From: Tubulanus polymorphus
Lineage: Eukaryota > Nemertea > Palaeonemertea > Tubulaniformes > Tubulanidae
Length of the DNA stretch: 64,000 nucleotides
NCBI RefSeq assembly: GCF_964204645.1
Contig: NC_134033.1
Coordinates: 15,626,155-15,690,154, forward strand
Reading direction: 5' to 3'
Of this stretch, positions 12,101 to 24,100 are shown one piece after another (the stretch's first letter is position 1; the number at the start of each line of letters is the position of its first letter). A program made the position numbers and the translations under genes. The notes beneath the pieces were generated by a model. That model was not told where the DNA came from. It worked only from the letters and a program-made list of their open reading frames with translations, and did no database searches.

Positions 12101-15100
12101 ATGCACCAATTCCCACTAATTCTCGGCCCCCCCTCCCTCAGTTTCTGTATCTACGGTGTCGGCAGTGTACGTGCAGTTCGCATGTAAGTCGCGTACGAAC
12201 CTCTCCCGCTTGTTTACTGTGTTAGCAGACGGGCTATTCCACTATCAATGTCAAGGTCATTCGATACATACTACTTTACTATTCTATTTCTGACTCATTC
12301 AAAAATTAATTGTCTCGCGCGGGCGCGCTCGTTTGACTAATCTATTTGATGTCCCAGGAATTCGTTATGATCTCGTAAACACTTTCATTACCAGCAGCTT
12401 CGGTGTCAAAAGGTCGGGCAGGTTTTTTTTTTTCAAATAGAAAGTAGGCTAGATCAGTGGAGGAAATCCATATAAAAGTTTGCTCTAGTTTTTCCCACAC
12501 GTAGCCTACATCATCTCCGGTGTAATGTCTATACCAGTTAATCGTCCGATTTAAACTGTTACCTCTCGAGTAAAACATTTTTTTTGGGGGGAGGGGTACA
12601 GGGGTGGTGTGCATAACCACCTCCTCCTAAAAACCTATAGAGTCGATCTATTCCGAAAACTGAAATTTAAGGGAAAATGAAAAATATTGAATTGATAGGC
12701 CTACCTTAAAAACGTTTAAATTCATAAGCTTCTCTGTATTTCTGAGTTGTGAGGAGCTTTCTTTCTGGGACGGTGCCCTTTAGATTATATGCTATACCCT
12801 ATTTTGGGGGTGCACCCCTCCCTGAATCAGACCCTTGACCCCCCTCCGCCCCCTGAGTTAAACAGTTATCTCTTTGAGTTGATCGAGTCTTATTTTAATA
12901 GCCACCAATTTAAGTCCCCCTTTCCTCCCATGATGTGTACGTGTGCTTGATGTAAGAGGTTTCAGTCCTGGTCGCAGATCAGTTTCTATAAAAAACAGTT
13001 ATAAATGATTGCTATTTGATAGAATGTTATATATTTGTTTTTCTGTTTGTTGACAGTTGACGACGAGGCGTTTGTGACGTTGGCGACTAACGATACGTAT
13101 TGTATCGGTGCGTTAGTACTCGCGAACTCTCTACGACTAACCAATACTCGTCGGAAACTTGTCGTCCTTATATCGAAGGAAGTCACGTCACCGGTCAGGT
13201 ACGTTTTAATACCACCGACATCCCTTTAAAAAAAAAATCATACCTTGTTTCTCTCGATCGGCTGGGCCACTTTGGTGAACTGTGATGAAATTTGTGATCA
13301 GTTCATTTCTAAAGCTCAGCAGAATTAATCTCCTCTATTATAGTAAAATTCTTGACTCAGTTCAATCGTTCTAGGTTACCTTTTGGGTCTCGAGATAAAA
13401 CATTGAAATTGAAAATGGAATTGTTGGAATAAATGCCTTTTCTATTCCGGGCCCCACTTTACAGACTAGTATTTACTTTAAACCAGGGGCTAACTCAATT
13501 TATTAATAAGACCGTCTAAGTTCTATCGCCAATCTAACAACTTAAGACCAGTCTTAAGATTTTTCGACTTAAGTTACGACTGCACAACCGGGTCCAGCGG
13601 CCAGTTGTATAGTCATGACTTAGACTTAAGACCAGTCTAAGACCAACTTATTTCTATAACCAATCTAACAACTTAAGACCAGTCTTAAGATTTAAGACCA
13701 CTTTTGGACTTAAGTCACGACTGTGCAACCGGGCCAAGGGTTTAAGGTTATACCAGACTATAAAACCGGGCCCTGGACTAGACATGATATATCTGATATT
13801 CTGATATTCCTAGATCCACCCCCTGTTCTATAGGCTAACTAACTGATAGTCACTCGTTACGAGTGTAACTTGCTCATTCAGATAAATGGTAATTCATTTC
13901 GTCCGCTGTTTTTGTTTCGTTTCAGGCAGCAGCTGTCGAACGTGTTTGATTTAGTAAAAGAAGTCGATATTTTAGACAGTCGTGATACGGTGAATCTAGC
14001 GTTGCTGACTCGTACGAATCTCGGCGTCACGTTTACCAAGTTACATTGTTGGAGATTAACGCAGTTCACTAAATGCGTATTCCTTGACGCCGATACTTTA
14101 GTGAGTACCTTTCTTTAATACGCTGCCCTTGTATAGGATGGCGTGGACTGCGAGATCTGGTTCCGCACTTCTGAGTTAAGATTTGACTCAATACTGGGGA
14201 GCTGGGGCCAGTTGCTCAAAAGTTGAAGTTAAAGATAACCGGGAGATAGATACCATAGTAACAATGAACTTTCAATTGTCATTATGTCAACAATCCACTG
14301 GTTAACTCTAACCAACCTTTGAGCAACTGGCCCCTGGATCCTGAGTTAACTCTAGCTCATCAAAACTGCAAACTCGATCCTGCAAAATTGGATCCTGTGT
14401 TTAGAATTAACTCAAACCCAATATTAGGGAACTGAATGCTGAGTTCAGAGTGTACTCAAACTCAATACCGGGGAGCTGGATCCCGAGTTCAGAATTAACT
14501 CTTAATTCACGACTCAAAGTCTGTTCATTTTCACCGAGTCAAATCTGAAATCACAAATGGCCATGCCTGAAACGGTTGGTGGGTTTCGACCGTTATTGAA
14601 ACACAGAACCTGATATCATCGTTTTCATTTATTTAAAGGTTTTACAAAATGTCGATGAACTGTTTGATCGAGAAGAACTATCGGCTGCTCCCGATGCCGG
14701 ATGGCCCGATTGTTTCAACAGCGGAGTGTTCGTATTTCGACCCTCAGAGGAGACATATCAAGCTTTACTACAATGCGCGCTGTCGCAAGGAAGTTTTGAC
14801 GGTGAGAAACTTCAAGTATTTTTTGTTTCATCGCGAAAATTGCTTCATAGTTTTTGGTACCAGGGCTCAGTGCCATAGTCGAGATATGATAAGTGCGCAT
14901 GTCTTAAGTTGTGAGAATGGAACTAGAATGATCTTAGACTGGTCTTAAATTGTTAGATTGATTATAGAACCAAAATGAGCTTATACTGCTTTTAAGTTGT
15001 TAGATTGGTTATAGAACCAAAATGAGCTTAGACCGGTCTCAAGTTGTTAAGTCTTAAGGCATGAGTATGGAAATAGCTCCTGGGGTCGGTTCCATGGTCG

Positions 15101-18100
15101 AAACTTAGGTTGCAAAGTGCTCTTCGAATCTTAAGTTTATTCTTAAGCAGTTAGATTGGCCATAAAACTAAGATGATCTTAAATTGGAACTCATGTAACT
15201 AGCCCCGGCAATGTAGAACGTACGACCCAGGTGATTTACGTTCGGTTGTTTATTTTTGCAGGTGGGGATCAAGGTCTATTGAATCTATTTTTCTCCGACT
15301 GGCCGGTGAAAGACATCAGTAAACATTTACCGTTCATTTATAACGTCGTGTCACAAGCATTTTACAGCTATCTTCCTGCATTCAAACAGTAAGTTAACCA
15401 TTTCATTCGACTCATTCGATTGGAGACAACTAGTTGCAAGGCAGTTTTCGGCGCATGAGAGGAACTGGCTGGATATGATCAGTTGCTTGAATGTGTCGAT
15501 GTGAGCGAGCTTACGATTGGTAAGCGTCGATCTCCAGTTCCAGCCAGTTGCCCATGTTCTACTTTTGAGCAACTGGTTGTACTCAATCGCAGTCATATCC
15601 GTCGATGTGCGCGCTCTGGATCTCGACGATCGACACGCGCCATGCAGTTGCTGCAACTGACCGGTTGTAACTAGATTTCGATGTGCGCGGGGTAATCGTT
15701 CGGTAGCAACTAGTTGTCTCCAATCGCAGTGTCGATGTGCGCTAGGCTTAACACAGTGTTTTTGAAGTGAAACTGTTGTCAGCAACAAAGCAACTACTCA
15801 ATTAAGTTACTTTGTAAAAGGTTTAATTCACCCAATTAAACATTGATTAAAAATAATGATACAAAACAATGATTGATTTTATGGTCGCTTATATGTCCTT
15901 CCCTTGGCAACTGTTCAGCCCTATTAGAATACCGGCATATGGAGAATACCTGTGATTACATTAAGCATTTTTGGCCTGGGCAAACCATTAATACCGATGC
16001 CATATCTCTACCGCTGTTCTGATTATTCCGTGTGGATCCTGTTGATGCAAAATTCTTGAATTCTTCGTTTCTTTGTTTTACAGATTTCGTGATAAGATCA
16101 AGATTTGTCATTTCATCGGCGCGGTGAAACCGTGGGCTCATTACTTCAACACGCGAACCGGCGAGGTCGAACCGCAACAAGGCAGCGGCCACGACAAAGA
16201 CTTCTTACAAATCTGGTGGATGATATTCATGACGCACGTTCAGCCGAATTTAGATCCGTCGACCGTGAGTACTGAAAAAAAGTTTTATCATCTTAACGGA
16301 TCGGTCAGATTGGTGCGAGAAATTGATGGCTGTTTGAAAAACTGGGGAAAAAATTTGAAAGTTTGTGAAAAATCATGAAAATATTCAGAAATGAGAAAAA
16401 AACATGTTAAAGGAATTTGAAAAATCCTGGGAACAGTTGCTGAAAAGTTGGTTGGAGTTAACTGGTGGGTTTAGCCGCCTGAGTGACAATTGAAAATCTG
16501 AGGGTTGACTTCAACCAACTTTTGAGCAACTGACTCCAGGGGCTGCAGTTGTTGAAAAGTTGTTTAGAGTTAACCAGTATATAGTTGACATAGTGACAAT
16601 TAAAAATACCTAATTATTATGATATTTTTGCGTCAGTTATCTTAAACCAACTTTTGAGCAACTGCAGCCCCTAATATCTCGTTGTCAACATTGTGGCGTT
16701 ATTCCCGAGTTCATCAATCTGACTGACCCTGTTAATTAAAAGAAAAAGTCGAGTGTAAGTCCTCGAAGTTCAAAACGACGCCTGAAGGAAAGAAACTCTT
16801 TCGCCGTCAGGATTGAAACCGTTGATTTTTATCCGTCGACAGGAACCGAAACTCAAATATAAATCGCTTTATTTCTTGTTGAAAAAAATTGTTTTAAAAA
16901 TGCGAATATCGATGGTATTTTTTTTCTTCTGATTTTTCGCTTTCTTTAGTTGGAGAACGTAATACAGGTAAATCATTCACCGTATTCAACGTATATGTCG
17001 TGTAATATATCGTAGGGGTCGTTCGTAAAGTACGTTTGCATCAATCGGGGTTCAAATATGGAAGTACGGCTGTTTCTTCATCAGGGTGGCGCCATTCACC
17101 TGGAAAACTTGAAAACTCGAGGGAATTTGATGAATTTCGCAGAAAAAATGAAAAAAATACAATCATCAATTTAAACAAGGTTCTTACAGGGTGGCGCCAC
17201 TGACCTGGAAAACTTGGGGAATTTGGATAACGTTATTGACCATGTGTTTCTTTATCAGTACATGATTCAATGAAAAAAGAATGGATTGTAACATTTTAAA
17301 CCTAAAAATTTCTCTAATTCACTCAGAGGGAGTTTTGTATAAATGGGCCAGTGACCACTCAGCGTAGTCTGTGCGACAATCTGAATCGTATTTGTTTCAA
17401 TATTTTCCTGCGTACTTCATGAGCGACTCCTGACCAGAATTACTCTTAAATTTAGTCGTAATCCAGATCTCACCGGTTTTTCGCCATTAAGTGTGTGTTG
17501 ATCACATCTGGATTAAGTCGGTATTTAACACTCCGTGAGTGGTGGGGCTCGGGAAAAGCTCTTCCAAAATTTCTTTCAAAATTTCACAAATATTCATCTA
17601 AATTCCCTGTGTTCCGGTGAAATCAAGAGTTCCTGAGTTACAGTATTTTCCCAAAAATGCTGATATGATCTGATGCGTACGTTTCCTAAAGAAAAAAAAT
17701 TCCAATTGTTACTGCAGTTTTCAGTGGTCGACAGCCCTGTGAAGTTGATTTCACTCGTAATTAAGCGGAAGAGCTTTTTCCGTGCGGTGTTTGATATAGA
17801 ATTAGACCTCATGTAGGATTCTCTTAATTGATTTCTAAATGATCTTTTTCAGTCCATTTTTAACGGGATCCAGTTCCACCGTTGTGAGTCAAATCTGAGT
17901 CAAACCTTGCTACATAAAGTCCCATCATCAAAAACAGACGCGTATAAGAACTGGTTGGTTGAATGGAACGACCTTGGCGACACCTCCGCTGTTCAGTAAC
18001 CCTCCCTCTCTCATCCGCTGACCACGCACCAGAATTGGTTTGCGTAAATCAGATCCAGATAACTCAGAACTGTGGAACTGGGTTCAGGGCTGAAACAAAA

Positions 18101-21100
18101 CCGAATTGAAAATCTAAAATTTCACATCCCTCGATTAATGTCTATAGTTCCCCATCTGATGTTCACACATTATTCAAAATGTATATAATAGCTCGGGGGA
18201 CATCCGTAATGGAGACGTAGCACTCGGTGTCGGGAATCAGAAGGAATCGAGACCGTTACGGATGTCCCCTTCGCTCCGTAGATTGTAGAGCCAGTACGCT
18301 AGGCTTTCATAGATCGTTCTCAGTGTTCTCCACAACAGGTTTTAGAGGGGCTGCCACCCCTTTCGTTTTTACATCCACTCCTCTGAAAATCAGCCACCCC
18401 TTATAAAAAGTCTGCTGCCTCTACTATAGTGGATGTCAATATTCTATCAAAGCTGATTATTATTAATTGTAAGATTATACCAAAATTAAGCTTAAGTGAA
18501 GTTTATGTTCTACACTTTTTGGGGTATTGAAAGCCTTGCTAATTCAGCAGCCACAATGTCATACAATGCAGCCCTCTGAGAATCAGCCGCCCCTTATCGA
18601 AATATATCTGCTGCCCCGACCAGAGTACATGTCAATATTCTATCAATGTTGTTAATTGCTTTGAAATATATTGAGCTAATGCGATAGATAGATTACGCGG
18701 AAATTGAGCTTAATTTTCTATATTTTTTTGGGGATCGAAAGCCTTGCTACTTGAGCAGCCGCGATGTCGTAGTGCAGCCCCTCTAAAACTCCAACGCACC
18801 GAGAACACTGATACCGTTTAGAATACATATCAATCTACGAAAATAGTTGGTAACGGAAAAAGAAATCGATTTATATAATTCGTTTGGAATCGAATGAATC
18901 GATATCGTTATTCTAAACTACGTAGTTAAATATTACGAATAGCCGTGTCTCAATTTACAGCGGAATTTATTAAGGAAAAATCCCGAAACTGATTAATTGT
19001 GGGTTCGTGAATTTTAATTCTAGGATCGGATATAAAATGAAAAATGCGGTCACCTATGTATATCCTACAGTCTGTATGAAAGTCAAACCTAAAATATCAT
19101 AAGTTAAATATGCTATAGTAGACTCCTGTACCTCTCTGTAATGATAATCGTCCATCCCATCACAGTCCACTGTATCTCTATTTCCCGACACCCCTTGAAA
19201 ATATTGAATACCTTTCGGTATCATTTCGAATAATTTACGTAGAGTAAATTTTCACTTTCACGTAGAACACTTTTGGATTTAGATTTTGTTTTTGTGGTGG
19301 TGGTGGTGGTAGGGCGCGTTAATTTCTGTACCTGCACCGATTTCACATACGTAGACAAATATCACCTTTTTCTAGAAAAAGTAATTCCTGGTTTGGTTTC
19401 GGGGTTCAGGTCTCGCACGTCTTTGAATAAATTTAGAAAAACGTTTCACTTTTCTTGCAGGTTTTCGCACACAATTTGTTTTTGAAATAAATCACAAATT
19501 TCTTTCGACGTTCGTCGACATTTTCAGATATTCTAGCGTGAAAACAATTTTCGAATGTAAATTCATTCTTGATTATCATTATCTCGTGGTAGTCGGCCAT
19601 ATTTTCCATTTTGTTGAATTCCATGCTCTCGGTGCCTAGGTTCACAAAAAGGATTAACTTTAACCCTTTAATCAATGCTGACTAATTGATAACTGAAAGT
19701 GCTTGAGATAATCAGAACATTTAAAGAAATTTCGACCACAGTGCGGTGTATGATGGGCAAACAACTGTCGTGTCTCTACCCTACAGTGCGGTGTATTGTT
19801 AGTTACTAATTCACTAGCTTTGACAGTGTTGCTGCCATCTTTCGATACAGATAAAAATTAATTATATCAATACGCCGCGATGCAGTGTACCAGCGAAGTC
19901 CATCACCAATTTATACTCCGCACTGCGGTGTAGATGTACTGAAAGGGTTATGAGTTAAACATTTTTGTGAAACTGACTCCTGGTCTGTCTTTTACGACCA
20001 ATTCCGTCGTCTCAAACTTGAAAGTGATTATAGTGGGTTTAACTTGACAGTTCGCAGCGCTCTCCTCGTAGAAAAAATCTCATTTCAGGCTACTTAAAAA
20101 AAAGCTAGATTTTTCTTGGTATTTAGACGGTAAAACAATGTTGTTAGACGCAAAGCTTGCGCTTTTACCGTCATCATCATCTACCCCTGGCAAACACTGT
20201 TAGAATATATATATATATTTATATGTGTTAAAATCATGTTGGAATCAAAATCATGACAATGTGCAGACGTATTCGAATTCCTTGTGGGTTGAAAAAAAAA
20301 GAAAACGAAATCATTAAAATCGCGCTTCTCAGACCTGTTACTCGGTGATGCAGTCAAACTCGCTTCAGTTGTTGTAATTATGTTGACGAGTTACGCTTAG
20401 TAAATTAAAATTTGAAATACACGTGTTTGGACTCAAAAATAAAGAGGACTTCAGTAATGCACCGACTTCCGAATGATGACTACGCACGAGTTTGACCGCA
20501 TAGGGCTTCACCGGATCTCGTGGGTCTTCGAGGATGTATTTTAACGAGATGATTAATAATTATTGCGTTGATTAGTTTTGATTGCATTTTATCGTCGTTT
20601 AATTGAATTGTTCGTTGCATGCTTGTTCACGTTGCGTTCATTAGGTTTTCCCTTCACTACTAACTCAAACAATACTTAAAAACCACTCATAATACAGCGG
20701 AACTTCGTTACAACGAACTCAGATACAACGACTCATCTGATATAACAAATATCGAATTTTGTCTAAAAATCTGATTAATTTCATACTGGATACAACAAAC
20801 TATCAGTTTTAACGAACTGATTTTCTGGCTTCGTGAAGTTCGCTGTAACGAGGTTCCACTGTACTACTACGTACTATTTTCAGGGTCCGATCTAATGAAT
20901 AAAAGCCACTTTTGCCCATCGGGCGAGCATATCTGCGATTTCATTTGCCCCCTCTCAAAAATCAACATGCCCTTCACAGGCAGTCCGAATAGTGACACAA
21001 TCATCCGTTGTATCGAGTGGGAAAAAGCTTCTGGACATAAAATTGCACTAATCCGTGGGACAAGTGATAATGATAACCTACTTGCATTAATGAAAATACA

Positions 21101-24100
21101 CTTGTCCCGGGTGATCGGACGAGTGCTTAGATCGGACCCCGCCTTCGAAAGTTCGATTATAAAAAATAGAATATGAATTTGCGGTACCGGAAAAAGATTC
21201 TCCTCTTTCCGATTAGACCTTACTTTATGTTTTGGTCATGATGTGCAGAATATTCAAGAACCATATCTTCACTTGGAATTGCCTTTTCTCTTTATTGCGC
21301 AATTGTTGCCATTTTCAGTTCAAATTGTCCTCTTTGTAAATACTCTTGAAATGCTGAAAAAATGTCGCTCTTGCTTTTAAATCGGCTACATATTTCATCC
21401 TACCTATCGAAATGTAGCTCTAGGGTCCAGTTGCGCGGTCTCATGTCAAAACATGGCCTTAAGACATGTCCGATTGACTATATAGAACCCAAATGGCTAT
21501 TTATTGGTCTTAGGCCGGTCCTAAATCAAAACCACGACTGCAACTGGGCCTCGAGTTTACTGTTATTCTATGAGTTCTATTTCTATTACGCAATTCGTCG
21601 AAATCCATGGATCAATTTACGATAAGATATATACATGTTTTGGACTGGTTCCTTTAGCTCCCCCTCTGTTTAAAAAAGATTTCAAGCATATTTGATGAAT
21701 GTTAAAACTAACAAATGTTACCTTACGATATTATCTATCCTTTGCCGCCTGGACCTGTTTGTTTGTTTGTTTATTTCCCCCACCTCTGTGTCTGTCTCTC
21801 TGCGAGCAAGTGTTTCCTATCTTTTTGGACATTTGTTGCGTTGCTAGCGCCATCTTTCTTTAATTACAGGAAGCTCCTAACACGCGGACTACCGCTGCGC
21901 CGCCTATTACTCATATGTTATATCCGTATTGTCTACCGGCGGTGGAGACGTTCTACGAACTGGTAGCGCCGCCCGGTGGTGAAAATAACAATCGCGAAAA
22001 CGACGACGAAAACGCCGCCGTCGCCGCAGAAAGACTAGAATTCTGGGAGAATCGCGAGTACGAGTTTTTCGAGAGTCACTACGTGGAGCCGCCGATGTCT
22101 CAGATCGATATCGACGAACCGCTGCCGGTCATCTTCGACCCGACGCGATTCGAGGACCTCTCGACGGCGAACGAGAAACGCGAACGAGAGGAGAGCAGAC
22201 GGCGCCGCGAGGAGGAGGAGGCAGAGCGAGAACGACGTCGCAAGGAGGAGGAGCAAGAGGAGAGAGAACGGCGTCGCGAGGAGGAGCGAAATAAACAACA
22301 GGACGGAGAAATAGGGAATGGCGATGAAAGGGTTAACGTCGACCGCGACAATAATAACGAAAATACGCAGAATCAAAAGCAGCCAGTATTAAACAATGAT
22401 CGATCAGTATTAACTACGAACGCTCAAAGTGACGTCGAATCGACCGACGACATTCCCGTTATTATCAGCTGCACGGTGGCGCCACCTGCCGCTGACCGCT
22501 ATAATTACTGCCCTTTTAATCGTAACTCGGATGAACCGTGCACGTGTAGTTATCGTAGCAACAACAATCACCGCGTTGTTGCCGAGGTATGTTGCTAAGT
22601 ATCACCCCGCTGCTGTTGCTGCTGCTGCTGCTGTTGTTGACGTTTGCTACGATTGTTGCCGCTTATACGCTTTGTTACCATAGCAACTGATTAGCGCATG
22701 CCGCTGCATTAACACTAACGATACGTTAATCATAAATTTTTCGCTCGTTTTGAAATTTTTCAAGATTTCGTCGTTTTTTCTTTTTTTTTTTCGAGCAATT
22801 TTTGGGCGAACCGTTTTTTATACTCGGGCATTTTTAAGGTCGTAGGAAAACGAATCACTGACGTTAGGTCGTCGTAGTTACTATTCTAGTAAGCGAGTAG
22901 TTTAATGGTAGGCGGCTTTCCGGCGTTTAGATCTCGAGGTTGTAATTTATAGAGTTTAAGGTCGAGGTCGTGAGCTGATCGGCGTGACCTCGACCTTGAA
23001 CTTGTCACTTATTTATCTTATATCGTTGTTTGTACGAATGAAAGCGGTCCTCGATTCATGGCTAATTTATTTCGACCGTTCTGGACAAAAGTTTTACGAA
23101 AAACAACATTTTATATAGCGGTATTCGGATATGACTGATTGCACTAGTTGTTGACTGATCGCACGAGAAATAACTAGTTAACCGACCGCACCGGTTCTAT
23201 GTATGCATGCGTCTTCATAATGATTAACCTCGATGATATTATCGCACTAATCATCGAAGCACTTGATTTTTTTAACTCAAATCACTGTTAAACAAAAAAT
23301 GCAATTAAAACTGATTTAGACGGGTTGATTAAGAGGTTTGTTAATGCGTTTGTTTGGGAGTTTTCTCGAGGCCTGATGAAAATCCCATATCTACGATTGA
23401 CAAACGTATTTATACGATCTATTCAAATTCTAAAAACAAATTTCATCTCGGTTTTTTCAATCATTAAATGATCGATGTTTAATCGATAGTTTTTGCCAGG
23501 GGGATGTGATTTTTCAGCTGATCGGAATTTTCTTTCAGCCTTTCATTGCAGACGTCGGAAATGTGATCTGAAAACTAGGCAAGCTCTCTACGGCAGACGT
23601 ACAAAATGGAAATTTCGACGAGTTTCATTTTCATCGACGCAGGGTTAATTTAATTTTCAGGTTCCCTACGACTCCTTGATTCCTTAAAAATCTTTCTAAA
23701 CCTTAGAAGTTCTTGAAACTGCTTCAATTTGAAAAAAATGTCTGAAACTCCTCCACTTTTGAGAAATAGGCAATTAGGAAATTTTATGTAATAGTTTGTA
23801 GACTACCCCTATATTGGTACAGTTGGGACTAGGATTTATCCAATTAGGCGGTTACTGAATTAGAAACTGAGTTTAGTGGTGTAAAGGATAAAAATCTGCT
23901 TACAAATCCACTGAAAAAATGGTTTACTGAGATAAACAGTACCGATTTAGGAGGAGTCAACAGTAATTGGGATAGTGATGCGGGCACTTCCTCAAAAACT
24001 CCTTAAGGTGTGACTGATCTGTACGGACCCTGAGTCTATAATCCAACCACTCATTATTGCCTCAACCCAGCAGTGCGATGTATGCTAATTGTTAGATTGT

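Noticed and set aside
20895-21176. 93-aa plus-strand frame
   Set aside because: Lies inside a MITE-like element; the other copy (8168-8426) does not keep the frame.
22035-22376. Minus-strand frames of 113 and 83 aa rich in Leu or Ser/Arg
   Set aside because: Antisense shadows of the R/E-rich part of glycogenin exon 8, which has clear splice sites and family context.
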